A stretch of DNA of 64,000 nt from Streptomyces regalis (lineage in GTDB: Bacteria; Actinomycetota; Actinomycetes; Streptomycetales; Streptomycetaceae). Position 1 is the stretch's first letter; each line of letters opens with the position of its first letter. The notes under the pieces are model-generated. The model did not search any database, was not told where the DNA came from, and saw nothing but the letters and a program-made list of their open reading frames with translations. The stretch spans positions 1 through 64,000 of the forward strand of contig NZ_LLZG01000361.1 of NCBI RefSeq assembly GCF_001509475.1, in the 5' to 3' direction. A program made the position numbers and the translations under genes. Of the stretch, positions 6,143-15,842 are shown one piece after another.

Positions 6143-8146
6143 TCAGTCCCCGCGCGGCTCCCGCACCACCGCGATCTCCCCCGCCGCAACGCTGACCGCC
6201 CCCGGCACCGGCTTGCCCGTCAGCAGTTCCGTGGCGTCCGCGGCGACCGCGATATGGGCGGGGCAGTCGGTGTGGTTGATCAGGAAGAGGTAGTCGGCGT
6301 CGGTGCCCCGCCGCAGGGCCGCCTCGACGCCCTCGGGAGTCGCACGGACCGGCTCCACGCCCGCCTCCCTGCGGATGCGGTCCAGCAACCCCGCCAGGGT
6401 CGCCGCGTCCGGCTGCGTGGCGAGGTACCAAGTGGTGCCCTCGCCATGGGAGTTGCGCGTCACCGCCGGTATGCCCGCCAGCGGGCCGGTGGTGTACGAC
6501 TCGACCGGCTCGGCGCCGGACAGGCGTACCCGCTCCGACCAGAGGGTTCCGGTACCGCCGCCGCTGAGCCCCACGGACTCGCCGGGCAGCAGCGGGAACA
6601 GCTCGTCCGACCTGACTCCCAGCGCCTCCCGGAACGCGCCCGGGTAACCGCCCAGCCGGACATGGCAGTTCTCGTCGACCGCCCCGCTGTGGAAACCGAC
6701 GGCCAGGGTGCCGCCGCCCGATGCGAAGGACACCAGGTTCGCCGCGCCCTCGTCGTCCACCAGGTACAGCGAGGGGGCCAACACCACCCGGTAGGCCGAC
6801 AGGTCCGCGTCCGGCCGTACGAAGTCCACCGCCACGCCCGAGCGCCACAGCGGCTCGTACCAGGTGCGGACCAGGTCCTGGAAGCGCAGTTCGGCGCTGG
6901 GCTGGGAGGGGAGTTCCATGGCCCAGCGGGCGTTCCAGTCCCAGACGATGGCCACCTGGGCCGTGCCCGCGCTGCCGCGTACCTCGGCCAACGCCCGCAG
7001 GTCCGCGCCCAGTCGGACGACGTCGCGCCAGATCTGGCTGTCCGTGCCCGCGTGCGGGAGCATCGCCGAGTGCCACTGCTCGGCGCCCGCCTTGGCCGCG
7101 CGCCACTGGAAGTAGGCGATGCCGTCCGCGCCGCGGGCCACATGGGCCAGCGCGTTGCGCCGCAGCTCGCCGGGGCCCTTCGCCCTGTTCACCGGCTGCC
7201 AGTTCACCGCGCCGGTCGAGTGCTCCATCAGCAGCCAGGGGCCGCCCGCGAGGGAGCGGACCTGGTCACCGCTGAGCGCGATGTCGATCTGCGACTCGGG
7301 GTCGGCGGACTGGAGGTAGTGGTCGTTGGAGACGATGTCCAGCTTCGGGGCCCAGCGCCAGTAGTCCAGCGCGTCGAAGTTGTACATCACCATGAAGTTG
7401 GTGGTGGCGGGGATGTCGGGGGCCGCCTGCCCCAGCACGTCCCGTTCCGCCGTGTACAGCGACAGCAGTTCGTCGCTGCAGAAGCGGTGCCAGTCCAGCT
7501 GGTGCGTCGGGTTGGGTACGGCGCCCGTCGCGCGCGGCGGCAGGATCTCGTCCCAGTCGTAGTACCACTGGCTCCAGAAGGTGGTGCCCCAGGCGTCGTT
7601 CAGCTTCGCCAGGTCCCCGTACCGGGCCCGCAGCCAGCCGCGGAACGCCTGCGCGCTGGTGTCGCAGTAGCAGGCAGGGTTGTGGCAGCCGTACTCGTTG
7701 TGGACGTGCCACATCACGACCGCGGGGTGGCCGGCGTAGTGCCGCGCCAGTTCGGCCGTGATCCGCAGGGCCGCCCTGCGGTAGGCGGGGCTGGACGGGC
7801 AGAACGTCTGGCGGCTGCCGTACGACAGTCGGCGGCCGTCCTGGTCGACCGGGAGCGCCTCCGGGTGGGCCTTGAAGAACCACGCCGGGGGCGCCGCCGT
7901 CGGGGTCGCGAGGTCGGCCGCGATGCCGTTCTCGTGCAGCAGGTCGAGGACGCGGTCCAGCAACGAGAAGTCGTACTCGCCCTCGGCCGGCTCCAGCAGC
8001 GCCCAGGAGAAGATGCCGACGCTGACCATGGTCACCCCGGCCTCGCGCATCAGGCGCATGTCCTCGGCCCAGGTCTCTTCGGGCCACTGCTCGGGGTTGT
8101 AGTCGCCGCCGTAGGCGATGCCGGGGACGGACAGTTCGCGCTTCAC
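6143..8146 (-). CDS. GH42 beta-galactosidase
   Basis: 667 residues, the normal GH42 size, starting at a GTG that overlaps the alpha-galactosidase stop (GTGA). It begins with the family opening IAYGGDYNPEQWP. The acid/base Glu is in MWHVHNEYG (E151) and the nucleophile in WLLMEHS (E308). Cys residues near 154-161 (GCHNPACYC) fit the structural zinc site of the family. The trimerisation domain and a small C-terminal beta domain follow. No signal peptide is seen, so it should hydrolyse beta-galactosides in the cytoplasm after uptake by the adjacent ABC transporter. Confidence 0.93.
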   Translation of the reverse strand: MKRELSVPGIAYGGDYNPEQWPEETWAEDMRLMREAGVTMVSVGIFSWALLEPAEGEYDFSLLDRVLDLLHENGIAADLATPTAAPPAWFFKAHPEALPVDQDGRRLSYGSRQTFCPSSPAYRRAALRITAELARHYAGHPAVVMWHVHNEYGCHNPACYCDTSAQAFRGWLRARYGDLAKLNDAWGTTFWSQWYYDWDEILPPRATGAVPNPTHQLDWHRFCSDELLSLYTAERDVLGQAAPDIPATTNFMVMYNFDALDYWRWAPKLDIVSNDHYLQSADPESQIDIALSGDQVRSLAGGPWLLMEHSTGAVNWQPVNRAKGPGELRRNALAHVARGADGIAYFQWRAAKAGAEQWHSAMLPHAGTDSQIWRDVVRLGADLRALAEVRGSAGTAQVAIVWDWNARWAMELPSQPSAELRFQDLVRTWYEPLWRSGVAVDFVRPDADLSAYRVVLAPSLYLVDDEGAANLVSFASGGGTLAVGFHSGAVDENCHVRLGGYPGAFREALGVRSDELFPLLPGESVGLSGGGTGTLWSERVRLSGAEPVESYTTGPLAGIPAVTRNSHGEGTTWYLATQPDAATLAGLLDRIRREAGVEPVRATPEGVEAALRRGTDADYLFLINHTDCPAHIAVAADATELLTGKPVPGAVSVAAGEIAVVREPRGD

Positions 8147-9459
8147 CGGGCAACTCCCCCGAGGAGACGGCGGGTCGTGGCCACGCCCCACTCGTCCAGC
8201 GACAGCAGGCGGTCGCTGGAGGCCATCAGACCGCCCGTCGCCTCCACGTGCGCCGCCCACTGCTCCCGGGTCTCCACCGCCGGGCGGGCCATCAGACAGT
8301 CGGGGTCGTTGATCCAGAGGCGGCCGTGCTGCCACTGGCGTCCGACGCCCGTGAACTCGGCAGGGTCCTGGCCGGGCTGGCTGTAGTCGTCGGCCTCGGG
8401 TCGGCGGTGCGGGGCCGTGTCGGGGCTGACCCGCATCGCGTCGAACAGGCCGATGGAGGGGAGGATCGGGGCGCCGCAGCCCAGCAGGTAGGCGTCCTCG
8501 CCGATCGCCTCGCGGATCAGCTCGATGCCGGAGCGGTACGCCGTCAGCGCGTCCGCCTCCGCGTCGTGCCGTACGCCGTCCAGGGCGCCCGCGTAGAGGA
8601 AGTCGACCTTGAAGTAGTCGTAGCCCTCGGCGCGCAGCGTGCGGAAGACGTCCGTCAGATACGCCGCCGCCTCGGGGTGCGTGGTGTCCAGGACGCGCAG
8701 GTCGTGGCCCCAGTTGCGGCCGGCGTGCGTGAAGCCGCCGTCCGCGTCCCGGACCAGCCACTCGGGGTGCTCGGCGGCCAGGTCGCTCGCCGGGTCGACC
8801 AGGAAGGGGGCCGTCCAGATGCCGGCGCGGCGGCCCCGCGCCCTGATCGCGTCGGCGATGCCGGCGCGGGAGCGGAAGCGGCCGGAGAGGGTGAGCCAGT
8901 CGCCGAGGGCCTTCTGGTAGCCGTCGTCGATCTGGACGACGTCGATGGGCAGGTCGAGGGTCTCCATCGCACGGAGGTTCTCGTGGATGTCGTCCTCGGT
9001 GACGGCGGTGAAGTACTCGTACCAGGAGCACCAGACCGTCGGGGCCGGGCGGGGGGCCGCCATCTGGAGGCTGTCGGCCCAGTCGCCCAGCACCGACTGG
9101 ACGGTGGCGCCCGTCCACTCCTTCACCACGCCGTCGGCGCTGACCTCCGCCCGGCCGTCCTCCACGACAAGCCGGATCGACGGGACCGCACGCGTCGGAT
9201 CGACCGCCGCCCACAGACGCACCGGCGATCCGTCGCCCGGGTCGAGCGCCAGCAGGCCCTCGCCCTGGAAGGTGCCCTCGGGGACGGTCACGCCCGGCCG
9301 GTAACAGACCGTCGCCCAGTTGTCGTTGGTCGGGCGGTACGGCTTGTCGCCGAGGGCGTAGGCGCCACTGGGGCTCCAGGACTGCCAGCCCTCCTCGTGG
9401 ACACGGGCGCGCGCCTCGTCCACGGGCACGGAGGCAACGGAGGTGAAGGGGTGGTGCAC
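8143..9459 (-). CDS. GH36-type alpha-galactosidase, short form
   Basis: 438 residues with the melibiase landmarks: WCSWYEYF (about 143-150), VVQIDDGYQ (174-182), the nucleophile in YFKVDFLY (D286) and the acid/base in AMRVSPD (D347). The protein is short for GH36 (classical members exceed 700 residues) because the N-terminal beta-sandwich is reduced; the WQSW motif at about 25-28 remains. There is no signal peptide. It lies between the permease and beta-galactosidase genes of one operon, so both galactoside linkages are hydrolysed after the same uptake step. Confidence 0.88.
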   Translation of the reverse strand: MHHPFTSVASVPVDEARARVHEEGWQSWSPSGAYALGDKPYRPTNDNWATVCYRPGVTVPEGTFQGEGLLALDPGDGSPVRLWAAVDPTRAVPSIRLVVEDGRAEVSADGVVKEWTGATVQSVLGDWADSLQMAAPRPAPTVWCSWYEYFTAVTEDDIHENLRAMETLDLPIDVVQIDDGYQKALGDWLTLSGRFRSRAGIADAIRARGRRAGIWTAPFLVDPASDLAAEHPEWLVRDADGGFTHAGRNWGHDLRVLDTTHPEAAAYLTDVFRTLRAEGYDYFKVDFLYAGALDGVRHDAEADALTAYRSGIELIREAIGEDAYLLGCGAPILPSIGLFDAMRVSPDTAPHRRPEADDYSQPGQDPAEFTGVGRQWQHGRLWINDPDCLMARPAVETREQWAAHVEATGGLMASSDRLLSLDEWGVATTRRLLGGVAR

Positions 9460-9487
9460 GGTGCTTCTCTTTCGAACGGGGCTGAGG

Positions 9488-10375
9488 TCAGCCCTTGTTG
9501 GCGCCGAGGGTGAGGCCGCTGACGAATTGGCGCTGGAGGAGGAAGTACACGATCAGGACCGGGACGGCGGTGATGAGGGCGCCGGCGGCGATCAGGTTGG
9601 GGTCGGTGAAGTACTGGCCGGAGAGGTTGTTCAGTGCCGAGGTGATCGGCATGTTCTCGCCGGTGGAGATCAGCACGAGGGCCCAGAAGAAGTCGTTGTA
9701 GATCCAGATCGACAGCAGGGTCCCGAGGGCGGCCATCGCCGGCTTGCACAGGGGCAGGGTGATCTGCCAGTACAGCCGCCACACCGACGCGCCGTCGACC
9801 AGCGCCGCCTCGGTCAGCTCGTGGGGGAGCATCTTCATGTAGTTGCTCAGCACGAAGGCGCAGAAGCCCGACTGGAACGCCACGTGGATCAGGACCAAGC
9901 CCAGCGCGGAGTCGTACAGCTTGCCGCTCATCGTGATGCCGGGGATGTCGATGAGCAGGTACAGGCGGTACAGGGGGGTGATGATGACCTGCTGCGGGAG
10001 GAGGTTGCCGGCCGTGAAGACCAGCAGCAGGAACAGGTTGATGCGGAAGTCGAAGCGGCTGACGTAGAAGGCGACCATCGAGGACAGGAACAGTGTCACC
10101 AGCACGGCCGGGATCGCGATCAGCATGGTGTTGCCGAAGTAGTGCGTCATGTCCGACTGCGTGAAGGCGTTCGTGAAGTTCTCGAACGTCAGCTTGTCGG
10201 GCCAGGAGACGTAGCCCTTCTCGCTCGTCTCGCCGTAGGGGCGCAGGGCCGCGTAGACGGCCCACAGCAGCGGGGCGAGCCAGGCCAGCGCCATGGTCGC
10301 GAGGAAGACGTGCAGCAGGATCCGGCCGGGGCGGATCGGGGTGCGCTGCTTGGCCAGCGCGCTCACGGAGCTCAT
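9488..10375 (-). CDS. sugar ABC transporter permease (MalG type)
   Basis: 295 residues from the ATG at 10375, which overlaps the stop of the other permease. Six hydrophobic segments are visible. The EAA loop that contacts the ATPase reads LTEAALVDGASVWRLYWQITLP in pieces (about residues 188-209). The domain is BPD_transp_1 of the carbohydrate uptake class 1 family. It pairs with the permease at 10372-11349 and the binding protein at 11373-12686. No ATPase gene is in the operon; in Streptomyces such importers normally share the general ATPase MsiK. Confidence 0.9.
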   Translation of the reverse strand: MSSVSALAKQRTPIRPGRILLHVFLATMALAWLAPLLWAVYAALRPYGETSEKGYVSWPDKLTFENFTNAFTQSDMTHYFGNTMLIAIPAVLVTLFLSSMVAFYVSRFDFRINLFLLLVFTAGNLLPQQVIITPLYRLYLLIDIPGITMSGKLYDSALGLVLIHVAFQSGFCAFVLSNYMKMLPHELTEAALVDGASVWRLYWQITLPLCKPAMAALGTLLSIWIYNDFFWALVLISTGENMPITSALNNLSGQYFTDPNLIAAGALITAVPVLIVYFLLQRQFVSGLTLGANKG

Positions 10376-11349
10376 GCGCGCCGCTCCTTCCGGAAGGTCG
10401 CGACCAGGTAGGGGATGATCACGACGAGGGAGATCAGCAGCAGGACGACGGCGATCGCGGAGCCGTATCCGATGCGGCTGGACTCGCCGATGATGTTGTT
10501 GGTGACCAGGATCGACAGCAGTTCGGTGCCTTCTGCGCCCTTGTTGAAGACGAAGACGAGGTCGAAGGCGCGCAGGGCTTCGATGATGGTGACGACCAGC
10601 ACGATGGTGTTGGTGGGACGCAGGGTGGGGAAGATGACGTTCTTGAACGTCTGCCACTCGCCCGCGCCGTCCAGGGCGGAGGCCTCGCGCAGGGCGGGGT
10701 CGACGCCCTTGAGGCCGGCCAGGTAGAGGATCATCATGTAGCCGGCGTGGCGCCAGGACGCGGCGATCAGGATCGCCCACAGGTTCAGGTCCGGGTCGCC
10801 GATCCAGTCGATGTACTTGCCGGGCTCGTTGGCCCCGATGAGGCTGTTGATCAGGCCGGTGTCGGGGTTGTAGACGAGCTGCCAGACGAAGCCGATGACG
10901 GCCATCGACAGCACGACCGGCAGGAAGAACGCGGTCTGGTAGACGCGGCTGAAGCGGATCTTCTTGTCCAGCTGCACGGCCAGGAACAGGCCCAGCGGCG
11001 TCGGGATCAGGATCAGTACGACGAACCAGATGACGTTGTGCTGGACGGCCGGCCAGAACTGCGGGTTGTTGGTGAACAGCTCACGGAAGTTGTCCAGCCC
11101 GACCCATTTGATCGAGTCGAAGCCGATGCCGTCCCAGGTGGTGAAGGCCAGCGCGATCGAGGCGAAGGCCGTCACCCACACCAGGGCGATGTGCAGGAAC
11201 GTGGGCAGGCCCGCCATCAGACCGAGGGTGAGCCGGTCGCGGCGGGTCAGCAGGCGGCGGTGCCCCTGGGGCACCTTCTTGGCGGGGGAAGCGCCCGAAG
11301 GCGGCACGGCGGCCGCCTCGGGGGTCTCCTTGGTGATGTCGGTAGTCAT
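10372..11349 (-). CDS. sugar ABC transporter permease (MalF type)
   Basis: 325 residues. After a cytoplasmic N-terminal tail of about 45 residues come six membrane segments. The EAA loop (REASALDGAGEWQTFKNVIFP, about residues 225-245) is intact. It is coupled by a 4-base overlap to the MalG-type gene downstream and lies 23 bases after the binding-protein gene, the usual order binding protein, MalF, MalG. Confidence 0.9.
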   Translation of the reverse strand: MTTDITKETPEAAAVPPSGASPAKKVPQGHRRLLTRRDRLTLGLMAGLPTFLHIALVWVTAFASIALAFTTWDGIGFDSIKWVGLDNFRELFTNNPQFWPAVQHNVIWFVVLILIPTPLGLFLAVQLDKKIRFSRVYQTAFFLPVVLSMAVIGFVWQLVYNPDTGLINSLIGANEPGKYIDWIGDPDLNLWAILIAASWRHAGYMMILYLAGLKGVDPALREASALDGAGEWQTFKNVIFPTLRPTNTIVLVVTIIEALRAFDLVFVFNKGAEGTELLSILVTNNIIGESSRIGYGSAIAVVLLLISLVVIIPYLVATFRKERRA

Positions 11350-11372
11350 GTGAATCAGCCGTGTCAGCCGGA

Positions 11373-12686
11373 TCAGCCGGACGCGAAGATCGTCTTCTTC
11401 TGCCGCTCGATCGACGAGAGCAGGCTGTCGATCCCCTTGGGGTCGCGGATGAACTTCTGCAGCGCGGGCTGCATCACCGTGGAGGTGAAGTCCGGGCGGC
11501 TGTCACGGTCCATGAACTGGGTGAGCGACTTCGCACCCGAGATCATCTCGTACGCCTTCTTCTGCAGCGCGCTGTAGGAGGAGGTGTCGGCCTTGGTGGA
11601 AGCGGCGACGACGTTCGGGTCGGACTTGAGGTAGATCTCCTCGGCGGCCGGGGAGCCCAGGTACTGCAGCAGCTTCACGGCACCGGCCTTGTTCTTCGGG
11701 GCCTTGGAGAGCATGAACCCGTCGGTCGGGGCCTCGACGGTGTCCTGGCCGAAGGACGGGTCGATCTCCGGGAAGGCGAAGAAGTCGAGGTCCTCGCGGT
11801 CGGCCTCGTTGGTGAACTGCTGGCCCACGAAGGTGCCCAGCAGATACATGCCGGCCTTCTTCGACGCCAGCGTCTGCGCGGCGTCCTGCCAGGTCCGGCC
11901 GGTGGCGCCCTCCTGGTGGTAGGGCAGGATCTCCGCCCACAGGTCGAAGGCCTTGCGGACCTTGGCGTCGGTCCAGGAGGCCTTGCCCGCCATCAGCTCG
12001 ACGTGGAAGTCGTAGCCGTTGGCACGGAAGTTGATCTGGTCGAAGGTACCGAGCGCGGGCCAGGCGTCCTTGTCACCGAAGGCGATCGGCACCAGGCCGT
12101 CCTTCTGCATCTGCTTGCACAGCGCGACGAAGTCGTCCCACGTGGTGGGGACCTCGTAGCCCTTCTCCTGGAAGACGCTCTTGCGGTAGAAGAGCGCCCA
12201 CGGGTACGTGTACAGCGGCACGAAGTAGTACTTGCCGTCCTCGCCCTTGCTGAGCTTGTGCATCGCGTCGGGGAAGTTGCCCCCGATGGTCTTCCACACG
12301 TCGTCGAGCGGCGTGGCCAGTCCCTTGGCCGCGAAGAACTGCATGCGGTAACCGGCGAACCAGTTGAACACGTCGTCCGGCGTGCCCTGCAGGTAGGAGT
12401 TGATCTGCTCCTGGAAGGTGTTGTGGTCCTTGGTGTTCACGTCGACCGTGAGCCCGGACTCCTTCTTGAACGCCGCGTAGATATCGGCGAACGCCTTCTT
12501 CGGCACCGCGTCCGACGCGTTGGAACCGACCGTGACGGTCTTCGGGTCACTCGCCGAGCCGCTGCCGCCACAGGCGCTCAGCAACGGGATGCCGGCGCCG
12601 AGAACGGCGGCGCCGCCGATGCCGCGCAGCATGGTGCGACGGCTCGGTGAGGGCAGGGAGAGACCGGAGGGAGAGAAGTGCTGCAT
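11373..12686 (-). CDS. sugar-binding lipoprotein of an ABC importer
   Basis: 437 residues, family 1 solute-binding protein (SBP_bac_1). The signal region has a twin-arginine-like SRRTML (residues 15-20) and a lipobox LLSAC with Cys39, so the mature protein should be lipid-anchored outside the membrane, possibly exported by Tat. It is first in the five-gene unit that continues with the permeases and the alpha- and beta-galactosidases. The enzymes suggest a galactose-containing oligosaccharide as ligand; this is an inference. Confidence 0.9.
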   Translation of the reverse strand: MQHFSPSGLSLPSPSRRTMLRGIGGAAVLGAGIPLLSACGGSGSASDPKTVTVGSNASDAVPKKAFADIYAAFKKESGLTVDVNTKDHNTFQEQINSYLQGTPDDVFNWFAGYRMQFFAAKGLATPLDDVWKTIGGNFPDAMHKLSKGEDGKYYFVPLYTYPWALFYRKSVFQEKGYEVPTTWDDFVALCKQMQKDGLVPIAFGDKDAWPALGTFDQINFRANGYDFHVELMAGKASWTDAKVRKAFDLWAEILPYHQEGATGRTWQDAAQTLASKKAGMYLLGTFVGQQFTNEADREDLDFFAFPEIDPSFGQDTVEAPTDGFMLSKAPKNKAGAVKLLQYLGSPAAEEIYLKSDPNVVAASTKADTSSYSALQKKAYEMISGAKSLTQFMDRDSRPDFTSTVMQPALQKFIRDPKGIDSLLSSIERQKKTIFASG

Positions 12687-12809
12687 CTACGGCTCCTGAA
12701 GGGGGCAGGGTTCGATCATGAGGGCGGGCGAGTCGAAGTCCGTCGTAATCGATCAGAAATCAACTTGACCGAACACGTTGGCGCAATAACAGCTGTATGT
12801 CTGGTCATG

Positions 12810-12824
12810 CGTCAAGAGATGACG
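12810..12824 (+). promoter_or_regulatory. small inverted repeat upstream of the galactoside operon
   Basis: CGTCA, 5-base spacer, TGACG, located about 125 bp upstream of the binding-protein start. The surrounding 200 bp is AT-richer than its neighbours and also has repeated TGATCG. It may be the binding site of a regulator encoded elsewhere, since none lies in the operon. Support is only the symmetry and position. Confidence 0.3.
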
Positions 12825-12885
12825 ATCGCCGTTTCGGAAACGTGACCGACATCTCGAACCGCTCTTGATCGCCCAGATGATCGAA

Positions 12886-14694
12886 CTAGCGCACAACGAC
12901 CGACCGGGTCTCACTCACCTGGTCGACCTCCGACGTCCGTACGGTCACCTTCATCTCCCACGTCCCGGCGATGGGCAGGTTGAGGAAGCTGTTGCCCCAG
13001 TAGCCGCCCTTGTCGGTGAGCTCGGCGTCGAGCGGGCCGATGTCCTTGGCCGGGTGGGTGAAGGAGATGCGCAGTTCGGGAACGATGGAGACCCCGCCGT
13101 CGGGGCCGTAGACGAGGGCCTCGACCGAATTGTCGCCGACGCGGCCCGGGTCGAGGGTGATCTGCACCTTGCCGCGGCCGCCGGGGGTGCCGACATCGAA
13201 GGGGACGTTGGTGACAGAGGCGCCGATGACGGCGGGCGCCCCCGCCGCCGCCTCGGCCTCCGCCCGGCCGGGCAGCGTGTTGGTGAGAATCGTGGTGACC
13301 GCGAGCACGACGGCACCGACGGTGACCTCGGCGAGGACGGAGCGGCGCAGGGCGCGGCGGTGCTGGTCCGTGGGAGGCGGTACGTCGGTCTGCGGCGGCT
13401 GCTCCGACGACGGCGGGCCGCCGACCGTCTCCGGCACCCGCTCCCGTACGGCCGTCTGCTTCCGTGCGACCGTCGCCGCGTCGACCGTCGCCAGCCGCGC
13501 CGTCCAGCGACGCGAGAGGGCCGCCGCGCCGAGGAGCAGGGCCACCGCGGCCAGCTTGAGGGTCAGGAGCCTGCCGTACGTCGTGCCGGTGAGCGCGTCC
13601 CAGGAGCCGAGGCCGCGCCAGGACTGGTAGACGCCGGTGACGACCAGGACGGTCACGGAAGCGAAGGCGAGGCGGGAGAAGCGGGTTACCGTGGCCGGGG
13701 TCAGGTCGGCTGCCCGGTACAGCGTCACGACCAGGGCCGTGAGGCCGCCCAGCCATACCGCCGTGGCGAGCAGATGCAGCGCCGAGGACGTCATCGCGAC
13801 CGGCACCTGGATGCCCGCGGAGGCGTGCTCGCCGGCGGCCCAGGTCAGGGCGAGGCCGACGGCGAGGGCGGCGCCGGACCAGCCGTAGGGCTTGCGCTGC
13901 TTGGCCAGTCGTACGAGATAGGCGGCGGCCACCGCCAGGAGGCCCAGCCGGACCAGCAGGACCGCGCCCGGTCGGCTGCTCAGGGTCCGGGTGAGGGAGT
14001 CGGCGTTCAGGGAGCCGAGAGGGCCCTCACCCGTCTCGTACGGGGCGCGCAGCACCAGCAGGGCGAGGGTGGCGACGAGGAGGGTCCACCATCCAGCCCT
14101 GAGCAGCCTGTGCAGCACGGGGGCGTCCGGCGGGCGGCACACCGCCATGAAGGTCGCCGTGCCGATGAGGAGGACGGCGGCGAGGTAGGCCAGATAGCGG
14201 GCGAGGTTGTAGAGGGTCTTGGTCGCCGGGTCCTCGGCGGGTCCGGTGTCCACGGTGGCCGTCGTGACCGAGGCTTTGCCGACGGAGAAGGTGAACGCGC
14301 CGGAGACCGGGTGGCTGTCGGCCGACACCACCCGCCAGGCGACGGTGTACGTCCCCTGGGCGAGCTTCGCGGGCAACGTCACCCGGGCCGTGTCGCCGCT
14401 GCCCTGCGCGTGCTGCGGCTCGCCCGTGCGCAGCCGGCGCCCGTCGGGGTCCAGGACGCGGAAGGAGTCGTCGAGCAGGCCGACGGACTCCGTGAAGGTC
14501 AGGGTGAGGTGGCGGGGGGCCGACTTGAGGAGGCTTCCGTCCTCGGGGTCGGTGGCGCGGAGGGCCGCGTGGGCCGACGCGGGGCCTGTGCCGCCGAGGA
14601 GGAGCAGGACCAGCAGGGGGCCCAGCAGCACCAGCCGCTGAACTCCTCGCCGCCCTCGACGCCCTGGCCGTCCGCCGCCGCCCTCACACCTCAC
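12886..14694 (-). CDS. CopC/CopD-type copper-related membrane protein
   Basis: 602 residues. A signal peptide ending ASA is followed directly by His (HAALRATDPEDGS), the N-terminal copper ligand of CopC domains, and the CopC domain continues to about residue 140 with the DSHPVSG motif. A CopD-like bundle of about eight membrane helices fills roughly 160-415, then one more helix near 445-465 and an extracytoplasmic beta-rich C-terminal domain (about 480-602). The arrangement suits periplasm-side copper binding coupled to membrane transfer. GTG start at 14694; the exact start is uncertain because the signal region has several GTG codons. Confidence 0.85.
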   Translation of the reverse strand: MRCEGGGGRPGRRGRRGVQRLVLLGPLLVLLLLGGTGPASAHAALRATDPEDGSLLKSAPRHLTLTFTESVGLLDDSFRVLDPDGRRLRTGEPQHAQGSGDTARVTLPAKLAQGTYTVAWRVVSADSHPVSGAFTFSVGKASVTTATVDTGPAEDPATKTLYNLARYLAYLAAVLLIGTATFMAVCRPPDAPVLHRLLRAGWWTLLVATLALLVLRAPYETGEGPLGSLNADSLTRTLSSRPGAVLLVRLGLLAVAAAYLVRLAKQRKPYGWSGAALAVGLALTWAAGEHASAGIQVPVAMTSSALHLLATAVWLGGLTALVVTLYRAADLTPATVTRFSRLAFASVTVLVVTGVYQSWRGLGSWDALTGTTYGRLLTLKLAAVALLLGAAALSRRWTARLATVDAATVARKQTAVRERVPETVGGPPSSEQPPQTDVPPPTDQHRRALRRSVLAEVTVGAVVLAVTTILTNTLPGRAEAEAAAGAPAVIGASVTNVPFDVGTPGGRGKVQITLDPGRVGDNSVEALVYGPDGGVSIVPELRISFTHPAKDIGPLDAELTDKGGYWGNSFLNLPIAGTWEMKVTVRTSEVDQVSETRSVVVR

Positions 14695-14849
14695 GCCACT
14701 TCTCCGTCGTCGGTCCGTGCCACCTCGCGGTTACGTACGGATGCGAAGGGTGCCACGCTCACCCCGGTTGAAGGTGGTTCCGGTCGGGGTCGATTCCAAC
14801 GAACTCCACTGACGCGGGGAAACGTCCCGCCGACGCTTACCGGGCTGTC

Positions 14850-15842
14850 TCAGCCGCCGAGGAGGGGTGCCGAGAGGCTGCAGTGCACGGGTCTGGCGTG
14901 TGCGGGGTCGAGGGCGTTGAGGACGAGTTGGAGGGCGTTGGAATCGAAGGCGATCGAGATGTGTTCGGAGATGTCCTGGGGACAGATCTCCTGGATCAGG
15001 ATGTTGCGTACGGTCGCGCCCGGCCCTGCGGTGAGGAACTGGTTGGTGTAGGGGGTGACGACCTCGTCGTACCGGGTGACGATCGTGGTGTAGTCGACTC
15101 CTGGTTGTGTGTCGCCGTCCCGGTCGAGCGTGGTGTGCACCCGGGAGCCGGGCATCTGGTCCTCGTACGCCCGCCCCACCACGAGGGACACCGTCGAGTT
15201 GAGGCCGAGTTCGGTCGTGAGGTTGCCCAGACCGGTGACGCCGGCGCCGTGGTTGGACGGGGCCAGGGCGATGAGTCGGCGAACCTTGTTCTTCGCCGGG
15301 TTCGCGGGATTCGTACCCCCCTCGAACCGCAGGTACCAGCGGGGCATCAGACCGCCGCCCTGGGAGTGTCCCACCAGGTCGACCTGGCGGGCACCGGTGG
15401 CATCGAGCACCCGGTCGACGTAGCGGGCGATCTCGCGGGCGGAGTCGGGGATGTGCCGCGTGGCCTTGAACGGAGATCCCGGTTCCCCGCCGTAATTCGG
15501 CGCGAAGACGCAGTACCCGGCCTTCTTCAGCCAAGGGGACAGCATGATCCAGTTCTGGGCGTTCGTGAGGGTCGCGTGGAGCAGGACGACAGGGCGCGGG
15601 TGCGCAGCAGTTGGCTTGCACTTCCAGTCGTTCGCTCCCGGCGGCGGAGCATCCGGCTGGAGGGTTCCCCGGATGAGGGCCTCCGGGGTCGAGACGGTCG
15701 GCCCCGAATGCGGGCGGCTCGTGTCGTCAGCCGCGGCCGACGCCCCTGGGAGACCGAGTGCCAGGGCCGTGATCGCGCCGATAGCCGCGAGCCAAGTGAT
15801 CAGTCGGGAACGCGGCGCAGGCCGGGCAGGGCGATGTGACAT
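14850..15842 (-). CDS. secreted alpha/beta-hydrolase, lipase class 2/EstA-like
   Basis: 330 residues from the ATG at 15842. A typical Sec signal (hydrophobic 14-34, cleavage near ASA-AADD) is followed by an alpha/beta-hydrolase core. The nucleophile elbow is DLVGHSQGGG (Ser160); the likely acid is in TRYDEVVTPY and the likely His in ISEHISIAFD. PVVLLHATLTNAQNW supplies the oxyanion region. Extracellular triacylglycerol lipase or esterase is the best assignment. It stands alone, with no operon partner. Confidence 0.88.
   Translation of the reverse strand: MSHRPARPAPRSRLITWLAAIGAITALALGLPGASAAADDTSRPHSGPTVSTPEALIRGTLQPDAPPPGANDWKCKPTAAHPRPVVLLHATLTNAQNWIMLSPWLKKAGYCVFAPNYGGEPGSPFKATRHIPDSAREIARYVDRVLDATGARQVDLVGHSQGGGLMPRWYLRFEGGTNPANPAKNKVRRLIALAPSNHGAGVTGLGNLTTELGLNSTVSLVVGRAYEDQMPGSRVHTTLDRDGDTQPGVDYTTIVTRYDEVVTPYTNQFLTAGPGATVRNILIQEICPQDISEHISIAFDSNALQLVLNALDPAHARPVHCSLSAPLLGG

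Noticed and set aside
6254..8386. 710-codon open frame on the plus strand
   Set aside because: It is antisense to the GH42 and GH36 genes, has no family resemblance, and arises from high-GC third positions.
6143..9214. 1023-codon frame covering both galactosidase genes
   Set aside because: The N-terminal 350 codons are the wrong frame of the alpha-galactosidase; the real beta-galactosidase starts at 8146.
12865..15051. 728-codon plus-strand frame
   Set aside because: Shadow of the CopC/CopD and lipase genes; low-complexity Gly/Arg/Val composition and no motif.
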